Assembly: GCA_013216135.1 (NCBI GenBank)
Contig: JABSOS010000012.1
Location: 31,334 to 95,333, forward strand
Origin: Candidatus Caenarcanales bacterium
GTDB lineage: Bacteria; Cyanobacteriota; Vampirovibrionia; LMEP-6097
Length of the DNA stretch: 64,000 nt
Direction of reading: 5' to 3'
Shown: one piece after another, positions 1-8,799 of the stretch
Layout of the letters: every line of letters starts with the position of its first letter
Numbering within the stretch: position 1 is the stretch's first letter
Notes under the pieces: model-generated
Database searches by the model: none
Seen by the model: only the letters and a program-made list of their open reading frames with translations
What the model was told of the DNA's origin: nothing
Program-made: the position numbers and the translations under genes

Positions 1-31
1 TTGCTGTAATAAAAATTTAGCATTAATAGGG

Positions 32-508
32 CTATTGCGAAAGTTCCATTTCTGAGATGCTTTTCGTGCTAGAGTAACCCTCTTCAAAATTTATTAATTT
101 AACTTCACAAGAAATTTCTGAAGCTACTTTAAACTCTGGGCATTTGTTAAAGTCGTTTAAATCGTAGTCGCCACCTTTGGTGTAGTAATCAGCGTTTATT
201 TCTCTTAGAAGTCTTTCAGCAGTGCTTTCAGAGAAAATAACTACATGGTCTACAGGTTTTAATGCGTTTAGCAGTTCTGCACGATTTTGCTCGTTATTAA
301 TAGGGCGGCTAGGTCCTTTTAGGGCTTTAACGCTGCTATCTGAATTTAGTCCTACTATTAATAGTGCTTCAGGGGCTATGGCTTTAGATGCTTCTAGATA
401 GCGTAGGTGCCCGACGTGAAGTATATCAAAGCAGCCATTTGTGAAAATGATTTTTTTCGGGTTGGTTTTTAGGAATTCTTGGAGGGATTTACCGTTTAAG
501 ACTGACAC
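32..508 (-). CDS. rfaE2: D-glycero-beta-D-manno-heptose 1-phosphate adenylyltransferase (HldE C-terminal/RfaE2 type)
   Basis: Cytoplasmic nucleotidyltransferase of ADP-heptose synthesis: transfers AMP from ATP to heptose-1-phosphate, feeding the LPS inner core. The N-terminus shows the family signature FTNGCFDILHVGHLRYL (residues about 22-38), with the GxFD and HxGH nucleotide-binding motifs, then KGGDYD near residue 112 and a C-terminal STKSI. At 158 aa it matches the stand-alone transferase, not the bifunctional kinase fusion. The start is a GTG at 506-508; the overlapping ATG at 508-510 hits a stop after three codons. The larger gene upstream on the same strand ends only 15 bases away, so the two are probably co-transcribed. 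Family assignment is firm; the exact heptose substrate is inferred from the family. Confidence 0.9.
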   Translation of the reverse strand: MSVLNGKSLQEFLKTNPKKIIFTNGCFDILHVGHLRYLEASKAIAPEALLIVGLNSDSSVKALKGPSRPINNEQNRAELLNALKPVDHVVIFSESTAERLLREINADYYTKGGDYDLNDFNKCPEFKVASEISCEVKLINFEEGYSSTKSISEMELSQ

Positions 509-523
509 ATATATTATTTTACA

Positions 524-2764
524 TTAACTATAGGCTTTAGCTTCTTCTAGTAAAGAATTGGTGATGTCTCGAAGTCCCGAGTTCTCCATTAGAGTTTCGA
601 AATTCATTGCTCTGAAAGGCTTTATAATTGAGTTACTTGCCATTATAGGAGTTGAATTTTTTTCAGCAAATGTAATTTGTTTAAATGTTACCTCATCTGT
701 ATTTCCACTACTTTCACTAAGTTCATTAAGATTTGGCAAAACCGGTATTTCAGAGTTAAGACCAAATAATAATCTAGCGTATACATCTAGCGCATAGGGT
801 TTTCCACTATCTTTAAATTTTCCTGAGTAAATCTCTTGGATGTTTTTGTTATCACCTATGATCTCATTTAATCTATCATTATGAGTAACTCCAGAATAAC
901 TTTCTAGATTTGTAGGGTGGGATAAACCTTCATTATTTTTGCTGCCTTCTAATTTTTTAGTTCCTTGGCTAATATGATGGAGGTAGTGATTTGTGATTTC
1001 TTCTTTAGGATTTACTAAGCATGCTTCACCGCCGATAATACTATCTCCATTACTTATATTTTCAAGTAATTTATTTTGAGCAGCTAATATAAGGTCCCCT
1101 TCAATTGGGTCTTGGTCGTTAGGTTTTTTAATTTCTACAACTGTAGCTTTTTGCTTAACGACTTGGCTGTTTGTGTAATCCTTATCACTTGCTATAAGTC
1201 TTGAGCTTACATGCTCATTTTCATTGTTATTTTCAATATCTTCAAATTTTAGGGTTATTGTTCCGATGAAATTATCACCTTCTGATAGTTTCAAATATAT
1301 AAACTCACCACTTTCTGCTCGGTCATTGTGTTTTTTAGAGGAAATAAAACATGTACCATCTTCAATACCTAGTTGTACTAAGTCCTTTGTTGATGTAATT
1401 TGTTTAATCGTAACAATTTTATTAGTTCCATTATGATTTACTCCCATAGAGAAGCCATCCATTGGAATTTTTTCAGACCAAGCTTTATTTGGTATCAAGG
1501 CTCTAGTATGAGTAGTAGGATCTTGTTCTGAGTTGTAATTTTTCCATTCTTTCATACCATCAGGGATTTCATCTAACCTTAAACCATTTTCTATAGCGTG
1601 TAATAGTACATTTGGTGCATTCTTTAAAGCTGCTTCTTCTATTACATTTGGATAACCTTCTTCGTCACATAGACGGTCATGTTCAGCTGTTGGAATATGA
1701 AGAGCCGCGTCCATGCTTAGAAGTTGCATTGTTATTGCCCCATAAGTTTCTTTTAGTTTATTGCTAAGACCTTCTATATTGCCATTAGTATCAGTCTTAA
1801 ATAAATCATTGACTATTGACTGAGTCTTCTCTGGGGTTGAAAAGGAGAGTGCAGCAAATTTTAAATGCTTTGCTTGTAGTTTTGATAATCCCGTTAAAAC
1901 TGAATCCATCCCAGTTTCATAACCAATATTAGTTTCTTGAGATAGTTGAGATGCAAATTGGTCACTAAGGTAGATCAAGGCTGCAGCTGCTTTTACCTCA
2001 TTCTGAGCTTGTGAAGGATCAGTTTTCGCTCTATTTAAAAGATTGACTACTGGACTTTTTTTAGCTTTTGATTTGATCTTAGCTAAAATATTATTGAGTT
2101 TTTCTGCTCCTATTTGCTTCTCTAATAGGAAATATATGTCTTTTGAACCAATGCCGTTATTTATTGCTTGATTGATTTTTTTACCTTTAATTTGCCCTAT
2201 TGGTTCTAAAATTTCTGATTTTGGAATTTTGCCTGAAGCGATATTTACTCTTAAATTTGATTCTTGATTTGCTGGTAGCTTAGAGTCTAATTCTACTTCT
2301 ATTCTTTGAGTAATTAATGCTTCATCGGGCTTTTCAAGATGTAAAATTCTCTGCATATATTCATTAGAACTGAATGGCTTTATTGAATTAGCTTCAAGCG
2401 GCTTTAAAGGCTTATCCATCTCATAAAAACCTTTAATCTCAGTTTCTATATTTTCTGCTATCTTTAGTAGATCTGGAAAAGCACCTCCTTGACCAAGAAC
2501 TTCTTTCATTTGATTTAAGGTGCTCATCGTTTCTTGATGTTTAGTTTCATTTATCAAGCCGTCTGTTTTAGCTTGATCAACATTGTCACTAAAAGCTACA
2601 ATCATGTCACATAAGTGCTTTGAAAGTTTCTCTAGACTCGCTGCTTCTGACTCTACCTCTTCACTTGTTCTATCAACAGTAGCTTCTTTTTTAATCTTTT
2701 CCTGTTGATATTTTGCATCATTCACTAACCTCACACCAGCTATATTATTTATAATGCCATCCAT
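524..2764 (-). CDS. large orphan protein, 746 aa
   Basis: I do not recognise a family. The protein has no signal peptide or membrane segment. Residues 1-120 are charged and helix-prone (lysine- and glutamate-rich), suggesting a coiled or helical bundle. The middle (about 200-330) is also helix-rich, and the C-terminal half has more mixed composition, with acidic and asparagine-rich stretches near residue 510. Two cysteines occur in the segments HDRLCDEEGYPN and GGEACLVNP. A possible -10 (TATATA at 2791-2796 on the opposite strand) and an AAGGAG ribosome site lie upstream of the ATG. The gene is divergent from the pentapeptide-repeat gene and precedes the heptose adenylyltransferase. Composition resembles the other orphan proteins of this window, but no homology is visible by eye. 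Confidence 0.75.
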   Translation of the reverse strand: MDGIINNIAGVRLVNDAKYQQEKIKKEATVDRTSEEVESEAASLEKLSKHLCDMIVAFSDNVDQAKTDGLINETKHQETMSTLNQMKEVLGQGGAFPDLLKIAENIETEIKGFYEMDKPLKPLEANSIKPFSSNEYMQRILHLEKPDEALITQRIEVELDSKLPANQESNLRVNIASGKIPKSEILEPIGQIKGKKINQAINNGIGSKDIYFLLEKQIGAEKLNNILAKIKSKAKKSPVVNLLNRAKTDPSQAQNEVKAAAALIYLSDQFASQLSQETNIGYETGMDSVLTGLSKLQAKHLKFAALSFSTPEKTQSIVNDLFKTDTNGNIEGLSNKLKETYGAITMQLLSMDAALHIPTAEHDRLCDEEGYPNVIEEAALKNAPNVLLHAIENGLRLDEIPDGMKEWKNYNSEQDPTTHTRALIPNKAWSEKIPMDGFSMGVNHNGTNKIVTIKQITSTKDLVQLGIEDGTCFISSKKHNDRAESGEFIYLKLSEGDNFIGTITLKFEDIENNNENEHVSSRLIASDKDYTNSQVVKQKATVVEIKKPNDQDPIEGDLILAAQNKLLENISNGDSIIGGEACLVNPKEEITNHYLHHISQGTKKLEGSKNNEGLSHPTNLESYSGVTHNDRLNEIIGDNKNIQEIYSGKFKDSGKPYALDVYARLLFGLNSEIPVLPNLNELSESSGNTDEVTFKQITFAEKNSTPIMASNSIIKPFRAMNFETLMENSGLRDITNSLLEEAKAYS

Positions 2765-2938
2765 GATCTTATCTTAACCACTCCTTTGTGTATATACAAT
2801 GACATAACCTGCTCTTAACTTGATAAGATTTTCTACAAATTTAATATTTAAATATTATTTAATATTTCACCTCCGTCGTATTATTTATATTTTGTACAAT
2901 GTCTCGATTTGATAATTAGAATGTGAAGAAGGTGAAGC

Positions 2939-4882
2939 TTGCGATTTTTTGATGGATTTGAAAAAATATTATTTCCTAATCAAAATAAAGATCTTATTAA
3001 AAACATTGCACTGGACTTAAATTCAGAAAAAAAAATATTTTTAACTGATGGTAGTTACTTTGAAGTAGATAAACCTTTAATTATTGAGGCTAAAGCTAAT
3101 CCAAAGCCAGAAGACCTTCTCAATGAAAAATTATATAACCGAGATCAAGGTCGTGAAGTTTATATAGATGCTTTGCGCCGAAAATTAGGTGATTTCATTA
3201 ATAAGTTAGAGATTAATAAGCCTGATATTGAGAAGCTTATTAAGATTTTTGATAATATTCTGTCTAGAAATTCATACCATTATCTTTCTAGTGATGAGAA
3301 GCTTGATAATGATAGAAATGAAAAATATTTTGTGTTTTCTGAATATAAGAGTTTACCTGAAATTAAACTCGGGGAAAATTATAATCAATTAGAGAGTTTT
3401 TCATTAGATGCCTTTACTAAATTCAGTACCCCATCTAATATGCGCTTAACTGCGAAGAGTTTATTCTACTTAAATACTTTATCTAATGGATTTCATGATG
3501 TAGACACAGCAAAACTTCTTCAAGCTTATAAAAAAAGTAGTGATCATTTAAGTAATCTTTTATTATCAGAATTTATTCTCAATAAAATTAATAAATTTGC
3601 AGATGATGACATTGAGCAACTGTTAAATATTATGATGCAGAAAAATCAATTAAGTTCAAATTTAGGTAAAGCGATTAGATTTTATAAACCACAGTTAGCA
3701 ACTAAGTTTTTTGAAGAGCATATGAACGCTTATCCTTCATTAGGCGATATAAGTTTGACTGAGCTTACCACTAATAAAGAACATTACCGTAAATTAGCTA
3801 AGAATGATTTATTAGATGAAAATTTTTACTTTGGGGCTGATGAAATTCCTCTTCTAGAGCGAGGTAGTGTCGGGATAGAGGCTGAAATGCTTTTGAATAA
3901 AGAAGAATATGATGTTGTTAATAATCAAGCAATCACTTTAGGTCGAGATATTAAAGGTATTCCAGAATACAGAACTAATCTTGGTGGGTTACCAATAAAT
4001 GAACAAAGTCTTGAAAATTTATTTAATATATTCTCCTCTTTGAATAGAAGTTCAAATTTCCTTTCACTTGAAAGCAATCATATTACTCTTGATGGGCATC
4101 TTGAAGATACGAGTATCTTTGCTGTGAAGAAAACTGCAGATGCAGCAATTGATGAAAGTTTTGCTAAAGATGTAACTGAGTTTAATACGCCTACTATTTC
4201 TGCAAGAGTAAATGGAAAAGAAATATCATACATAGCTGATATTCAGACTTTATATGACCAAATCTATTTACTAGATGAGCTGAAATATGTGATGGATTTT
4301 GACGAAAAGAACTTATCTCAAAAAGAAAAAAATGCTCTGGTTGAAAGTATTCGTTCATATTTTAAAGCTGAGGATTTTAATGATCAGAAAGCTGCTGGTG
4401 AAGATCTATTACTTCAACTTGCAAATATCGAAGGAAAGCAGAAATTATTTTTCCCAATACTTAGATTAGCTTCAAATGGAACTACCCCTCCTTTAAGTGA
4501 CAAGCAGGTTTTAAGTCTATTATTGAAATTAGAGGATAATATTCAGGATCTAGATTTAAATAAAGATTTTGATTTTTCAGATATTGTGATTGAAAATAAA
4601 AAATTGAAAAATGTTGATTTATCTGATGCTCTTTTAATTAATGCTAAGATTCTGAATTCTGAAATTGACGAAGTTAACTTCGAAGATGCAAATCTTTCTT
4701 TTGTTGAAATTAAAGATTCTAAGGTTTCGAACTCTAGCTTCAAGGGAGCTTTTCTTGATAACGCTGAAATAAGTGACTCTGATTTTCTTGATACTAATTT
4801 TCAATTTGCAAGGTCTGTTGGAGCTAAGCTTAAGAATGTTGATTTAAGTAAATCATTAAACTCAGAGTATTTGGTGAGTTAA
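2939..4882 (+). CDS. orphan protein with C-terminal pentapeptide repeats, 647 aa
   Basis: Residues 1-530 belong to no family I recognise. From about residue 545 to 640 the sequence has pentapeptide repeats of the A(D/N)LXX type, for example LKNVDLSDALLINAKI and FEDANLSFVEI. These fold as a right-handed quadrilateral beta-helix that often mediates protein contacts. No signal peptide or membrane segment is visible. The start is a TTG at 2939, supported by an AAGGTG ribosome site at about 2929-2934; the nearby ATG at 2921 is followed at once by a stop, and the GTG at 2932 is out of frame. A TAGAAT-like -10 precedes it. The gene ends tail-to-tail with the next, sharing four bases. Repeat assignment is good; function is unknown. 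Confidence 0.8.
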   Translation: MRFFDGFEKILFPNQNKDLIKNIALDLNSEKKIFLTDGSYFEVDKPLIIEAKANPKPEDLLNEKLYNRDQGREVYIDALRRKLGDFINKLEINKPDIEKLIKIFDNILSRNSYHYLSSDEKLDNDRNEKYFVFSEYKSLPEIKLGENYNQLESFSLDAFTKFSTPSNMRLTAKSLFYLNTLSNGFHDVDTAKLLQAYKKSSDHLSNLLLSEFILNKINKFADDDIEQLLNIMMQKNQLSSNLGKAIRFYKPQLATKFFEEHMNAYPSLGDISLTELTTNKEHYRKLAKNDLLDENFYFGADEIPLLERGSVGIEAEMLLNKEEYDVVNNQAITLGRDIKGIPEYRTNLGGLPINEQSLENLFNIFSSLNRSSNFLSLESNHITLDGHLEDTSIFAVKKTADAAIDESFAKDVTEFNTPTISARVNGKEISYIADIQTLYDQIYLLDELKYVMDFDEKNLSQKEKNALVESIRSYFKAEDFNDQKAAGEDLLLQLANIEGKQKLFFPILRLASNGTTPPLSDKQVLSLLLKLEDNIQDLDLNKDFDFSDIVIENKKLKNVDLSDALLINAKILNSEIDEVNFEDANLSFVEIKDSKVSNSSFKGAFLDNAEISDSDFLDTNFQFARSVGAKLKNVDLSKSLNSEYLVS

Positions 4883-5172
4883 TGATCAAAGCACTTCTTA
4901 AAAGCACAATCATCTTTTAAAGGACATTCTCCTGGATCAGTCATCTTTGCCCACTCCTTACGAAAACACTCACGCGCTTCGACATAGTCGTATCCGAATT
5001 CAAACATTTCTTCCATTTCTTGCCCGTGCATCTCTGAAAGTGCCTTAAGTGAGTAGAATTCTTCAGCGTAGCCTAAAGCAAGATTAATATTGAACATACG
5101 TCTACATACAGGAAGACCTGTAACTGAACATGTTTCTATTTGTGAATGCTCACTTTTCATCTCAATAATCAT
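4879..5172 (-). CDS. small cysteine-rich protein, 97 aa
   Basis: No family recognised. The protein has six cysteines: two near the N-terminus in CSVTGLPVC, one in ARECFRKEW, and three at the end in CPLKDDCAFKKC. This layout could hold a zinc or iron-sulphur centre, which is inference only. The middle is rich in glutamate, methionine and aromatic residues. The gene converges on the pentapeptide-repeat gene (four-base overlap) and is divergent from feoA, so it could share the iron-transport promoter region. Two starts are possible, the ATG at 5172 and another four codons in; neither has a clear ribosome site. Confidence 0.65.
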   Translation of the reverse strand: MIIEMKSEHSQIETCSVTGLPVCRRMFNINLALGYAEEFYSLKALSEMHGQEMEEMFEFGYDYVEARECFRKEWAKMTDPGECPLKDDCAFKKCFDH

Positions 5173-5251
5173 AGCAATTAGTATTTAAAGCTAAAAAACT
5201 GCCTTTAAAACCCAAAAAAATCTATTACTTAACTTAATATAAATGACTTTT

Positions 5252-5260
5252 TGCTATAAT
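5252..5260 (+). promoter_or_regulatory. extended -10 promoter of feoAB
   Basis: TGCTATAAT is a perfect extended -10 element. No good -35 is seen, as usual for this promoter type. Transcription should begin near 5267, four bases before the first ATG of feoA (5271), so that start would be nearly leaderless. The second ATG (5295) would have a leader of about 28 bases. Confidence 0.6.
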
Positions 5261-5270
5261 CATTAAGTAA

Positions 5271-5516
5271 ATGAGAACACTTCTCAAAACCGACATGAAT
5301 TTAAATGAAGTTAGACCTGGTCAAAACTTCATTATTAAATTTATCCCTGAAGATATTGAGTTACGTTTATGTTCACTTGGTCTTAGGGTTGGGGATATCG
5401 TATCTTGTATATCAAGAAACTTTAGAGGTCCAGTTGTACTAAGAAAGAAAAATTCTTTTAGTCAGCTTGCAATTAATCATAATTTTGCTCAGTCTATCGC
5501 TGTGAATGTAAAGTAA
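5271..5516 (+). CDS. feoA: ferrous iron transport protein A
   Basis: Small SH3-like cytoplasmic protein that works with the FeoB ferrous iron permease. The segment MNLNEVRPGQNFIIKFI matches the usual FeoA start (MxLxxLxxGQ), and the second half carries LCSLGLRVGDIVSC and a final beta strand. The ORF begins at ATG 5271, but family alignment favours the internal ATG at 5295, giving 73 aa; neither has a clear ribosome site. feoB follows after 8 bases, so the pair forms an operon driven by the extended -10 at 5252-5260. Assignment is confident from sequence and context. Confidence 0.88.
   Translation: MRTLLKTDMNLNEVRPGQNFIIKFIPEDIELRLCSLGLRVGDIVSCISRNFRGPVVLRKKNSFSQLAINHNFAQSIAVNVK
5272..5286. 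promoter_or_regulatory. palindrome at the feoA start, possible operator
   Basis: TGAGAA-CAC-TTCTCA is a perfect inverted repeat with 6-base arms and a 3-base centre, just downstream of the predicted transcription start of feoAB. Position and symmetry fit a repressor site. It does not resemble a classical Fur box closely, and it also overlaps the first codons if the ATG at 5271 is used. Confidence 0.35.
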
Positions 5517-5524
5517 ATTAAGTA

Positions 5525-7468
5525 ATGGGTATTACTGATAAATTAGGTAAAAAAAAGACTATTAATGTCGCATTAGTAGGTAACCCTAATGTCGGTAAAT
5601 CTGTCATTTTTAACTTTCTTACTGAATCATATGTGGATGTTAGTAATTACCCTGGAACCACTATCGAAGTTTCGAAGGGAATGTTGAAGCTTTCTGAAAA
5701 AGAAGCGGAGCTTTCTTCTTATAATTTTGAAATTGTTGATACGCCAGGGGTTTACAGTGTTTCAAATCTCTCTGAGGAAGAACTTGCAGCTAGAGACTTT
5801 ATTTTAAATGCAGACATCATTATCAATGTCATTTCAGTAGTTTCACTTGACCGTGATTTATTTTTGACGAAGCAGCTTGCAGATATGGGTAAGCCGATGT
5901 TTTTGATTTTTAATCAGTTAGATGAAGCTAAGCGTAGAAATTTAAGTATTGATCTTGAAAATATTGCAGAGCATTTAGGTTTAGAGTTTATTGCAGCATC
6001 TGCTGTGAAAAAAGAAGGCTTAAAAGATCTGCGTAAAACTTTAATTAATTTTGCAGATAACGCAAAAATTAAACCGGGGAAAATTTCTAAAGCAGTTGAT
6101 AATTTTTCAGCACCATATCAGGAGATGGTGTTAGATAGGGCGACAGCACTATTGATTGCTGAAGCTGATGCTGATTTAGCTAAGAAAAATGATATTGTTC
6201 TTCCTCCAGAAGCCCTTCAAAGGCGTAAAGAGATCTATGAAATTAGACAATCAGAAGTTCATAGCTTAATCGATGATAATGTTGCGATTTTAGAAATGAA
6301 GTGGACAGATAAACTTGGAGACTTGATCCTAAATCCATATCTAGGTTCTATTATTGCTGTTGTTGTTGTCTACAGCTTTTTATTTTTATTTTTAGGTGTT
6401 TTTGTTGCTGGAAATGTCGTTGATGCTTTAGAAAATAATGTCTTTAAGGCTTATTATGAGCCCTTTGTAAGAAACGTCGTTTCTATGGTCTTCCCTATCG
6501 ATGCTTCTTCTATGGCAAACCTCGCTTTCACTAAACCTATGACTGCGATTGGTACTTTACTTGCTGGAGACTATGGGGTTTTAACTCTTACTATAACTTA
6601 TTTGTATGCACTTTTAATGCCACTTGTTTTAGGTTTTTACTTTGGGCTTGCTCTATTAGAGGATTCTGGCTATTTACCTCGCTTAGCTGTGCTTACAGAT
6701 GGTGTTCTTTCTAGTTTAGGAATGAATGGAAGAGCGATTATACCTTTGATTTTAGGAGGTGGCTGCGTCACTATGGCGACGGTTACTACTAGATTACTTT
6801 CTACCGAAAAAGAAAGGTTGATCACGATGGTGCTTTTAGGTTTAACGATCCCTTGTTCAGCTCAGTTAGGGGTTATCCAAGGTTTACTTACTAATATCGG
6901 TGGTTTTATGCCATGGTTAATTTGGGGTGGAACTTTGATGATAGTCTTCATTATTACTGGCTTTGTTATGAATAAATTAGTACCAGGAGATTGCGGGCAT
7001 TTTATTTCTGATATCCCTCCTATTAGAATCCCTCAATTAGATAATGTTTTCCAAAAAACTTGGACACGTTCAAAAATATTTTTAGATGAAGCTACTCCAG
7101 CTTTCTTTACCGCAGCTGGTCTTGTTGCTAGTCTTCAAGTTACAGGTTTACTTCAATCAATTATAAATTTCTGTGAGCCCCTTATGGAAAAGGTTTTACT
7201 TTTACCTAAAGATGTAACTTTAAGTTTTATCCTAGGAATGGTTAGGCGTGACTTTGGAGCCTTTGGTTTAATGGATATTCCATTAAATGCTGCTCAGTTA
7301 GTTACAGTCTGTGTGGTTTTAACTTTGTTTGTTCCTTGTATTGCAACAGTTGCAGTAATGGTAAAAGAGAAGAATCTTAAAACAGCAGCTTTAATTTGGC
7401 TTAGTTCATGGGCTTTAGCTTTGGGGATTGGGGCTTTGCTTGCGCGTGGTTTATTGTTTGTTTTCTAA
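5525..7468 (+). CDS. feoB: ferrous iron transporter B (GTPase-permease)
   Basis: Inner-membrane Fe(II) importer with an N-terminal G domain. The G motifs are GNPNVGKS (G1, about residue 19), NYPGTTIEV (G2), DTPGVYS (G3), NQLDEA (G4) and SAVKKEG (G5). A helical linker follows to about residue 255, then around eight membrane segments with two Gate regions. The first Gate motif reads GGGCVTMATVTTRLL and the second IPCSAQLGVIQG; both keep the cysteine, but differ from the E. coli-type GCNVPAIMATR and SCGARLPVY. Length (647 aa) is shorter than the E. coli protein (about 770). It lies 8 bases after feoA. No FeoC is seen. Confidence 0.93.
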   Translation: MGITDKLGKKKTINVALVGNPNVGKSVIFNFLTESYVDVSNYPGTTIEVSKGMLKLSEKEAELSSYNFEIVDTPGVYSVSNLSEEELAARDFILNADIIINVISVVSLDRDLFLTKQLADMGKPMFLIFNQLDEAKRRNLSIDLENIAEHLGLEFIAASAVKKEGLKDLRKTLINFADNAKIKPGKISKAVDNFSAPYQEMVLDRATALLIAEADADLAKKNDIVLPPEALQRRKEIYEIRQSEVHSLIDDNVAILEMKWTDKLGDLILNPYLGSIIAVVVVYSFLFLFLGVFVAGNVVDALENNVFKAYYEPFVRNVVSMVFPIDASSMANLAFTKPMTAIGTLLAGDYGVLTLTITYLYALLMPLVLGFYFGLALLEDSGYLPRLAVLTDGVLSSLGMNGRAIIPLILGGGCVTMATVTTRLLSTEKERLITMVLLGLTIPCSAQLGVIQGLLTNIGGFMPWLIWGGTLMIVFIITGFVMNKLVPGDCGHFISDIPPIRIPQLDNVFQKTWTRSKIFLDEATPAFFTAAGLVASLQVTGLLQSIINFCEPLMEKVLLLPKDVTLSFILGMVRRDFGAFGLMDIPLNAAQLVTVCVVLTLFVPCIATVAVMVKEKNLKTAALIWLSSWALALGIGALLARGLLFVF

Positions 7469-7512
7469 ATAATAGGCAGCATCGAGATTTGCAATAACTC
7501 AATCGCGGAACC

Positions 7513-7545
7513 CTCAAATACTAAAAGTTGTGTTTAGTATTTGAG
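7513..7545. promoter_or_regulatory. perfect 13-bp inverted repeat between feoB and the ATPase gene
   Basis: CTCAAATACTAAA at 7513-7525 is repeated in inverted form at 7533-7545, with a 7-base centre. There is no T-run after it, so it is a weak terminator for feoB. It covers the -35 zone of the next gene's promoter (-10 at 7555-7560), so an operator is more likely. Confidence 0.45.
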
Positions 7546-7551
7546 TATTGG

Positions 7552-7560
7552 TGGTATGAT
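7552..7560 (+). promoter_or_regulatory. extended -10 promoter of the ATPase gene
   Basis: TGGTATGAT fits the extended -10 consensus TGnTAnnnT. Only six bases separate it from the ATG at 7567, so transcription would start at or next to the start codon, giving a leaderless mRNA. Confidence 0.5.
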
Positions 7561-7566
7561 GTGTTT

Positions 7567-8799
7567 ATGGATAGTATAAAAAGAGATTTGAAATATACTA
7601 TTTTGAAGCTTCTCAAGAGTTTTCCTTGTGTTACTTTAATCGGAGCAAGGCAGGTTGGAAAATCAACACTTTTAAGGCAGGTAGCTCCAGATGCACCATT
7701 CTATGATTTGGAGCAGAATAGTCATTTTGAAATGATTGATGGTGATCCAGAACTTTTTTTAAAGAATAAAGATGAATTAATTGTTATTGATGAGGCTCAG
7801 CTTTCGGGCTCTTTATTTTCAGCTTTAAGAGTTAAAATAGATGAAAACAGAAAGAAGAATTCTCAATTTTTAATTAGTGGCTCTAGTTCACCAGAGCTTT
7901 TAAAAAACATTAGTGAGTCTCTTGCAGGTAGAGTTGCTATTGTTGAGGTTCCTACTTTAAGCTGGTCAGAAGCTTTAGGTAAAAAAAAATCTGAATTCTA
8001 TCATCTATTAGAAAAGCCTGAAAAGTTTTGTAACTTGAAGCTTAACTATGATGGTCATGATTTGCTGAAGCTTTGTACATATGGTTTATATCCAGAGCCT
8101 TTTTTGAAACTCAAGTATGAGGAGGATTCTACGACATATAACGTTTGGCAAAATTCTTATTTTAGAACTTATATAGATAGAGATGTGAGAAGCTTGTTTC
8201 CAAAACTTAATCTTGAAACATATAAGAGGTTTATAAAGATGCTTTCGATGTCATCAGGTGAAATTTTAAACTATGCTAGCTATGCTAAATCATTAGATAT
8301 CTCTGAACCTAGTATTAAAAATTATATGGAAATAGCTTCTGGGACTTTTATCTGGCGAAATATTCCTGTTTATTCAAATAGTATGAAGAAGCGTTTAATA
8401 AAAAGTCCGAAGGGACAGATGAGAGATAATATTTTAATTAATTTTATCCTTAAATTTAATTCAGTTGAAGATTTGATGAGCCACCCGAATTTTGGTAACA
8501 TCTGGGAATCTTTTGTTATAGAGCAATTAGTGAAAAACTTAGAGTCAAATTTAATATATGGAAGTTATTATTATTATCGAACACATGACGGTGCAGAAGT
8601 TGACTTCATTCTTGAATCTAAACTAGGACTTATCCCTATTGAAATTAAATCTGGGTCTAGTACAAAAAAATCTCAATTAAAATCACTCAGTAACTTTATT
8701 AAAGAGCATAATTGTCCTTATGGCATAGTCATAAACCTAAGTGAAGAAGTCTATCAAATAACAGAAAGCATTTATCAGGTTCCAGCAAGCTTTATTTAG
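7567..8799 (+). CDS. AAA ATPase with DUF4143 and nuclease-like C-terminus
   Basis: Member of the common AAA_14/DUF4143 family of unknown biological role. Walker A is GARQVGKSTL and Walker B is LIVIDEAQ, both in the N-terminal third, followed by a SGSSSPELL sensor-like segment. The C-terminal domain ends with HDGAEVDFILES and PIEIKSG, the D and ExK arrangement of the PD-(D/E)XK nuclease fold. An upstream in-frame TTG/GTG region would add 13 unlikely residues, so I take the ATG at 7567 (410 aa). The gene is single, preceded by its own promoter and an inverted repeat, and ends tail-to-tail with the chaperonin gene (8-base overlap). Such proteins are often mobile; a regulatory or defence role is speculation. 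Confidence 0.85.
   Translation: MDSIKRDLKYTILKLLKSFPCVTLIGARQVGKSTLLRQVAPDAPFYDLEQNSHFEMIDGDPELFLKNKDELIVIDEAQLSGSLFSALRVKIDENRKKNSQFLISGSSSPELLKNISESLAGRVAIVEVPTLSWSEALGKKKSEFYHLLEKPEKFCNLKLNYDGHDLLKLCTYGLYPEPFLKLKYEEDSTTYNVWQNSYFRTYIDRDVRSLFPKLNLETYKRFIKMLSMSSGEILNYASYAKSLDISEPSIKNYMEIASGTFIWRNIPVYSNSMKKRLIKSPKGQMRDNILINFILKFNSVEDLMSHPNFGNIWESFVIEQLVKNLESNLIYGSYYYYRTHDGAEVDFILESKLGLIPIEIKSGSSTKKSQLKSLSNFIKEHNCPYGIVINLSEEVYQITESIYQVPASFI

Noticed and set aside
2860..2885. Small leader peptide after the GGAGGTG on the minus strand near 2873
   Set aside because: No ATG or GTG start at a workable distance, only AT-rich sequence.
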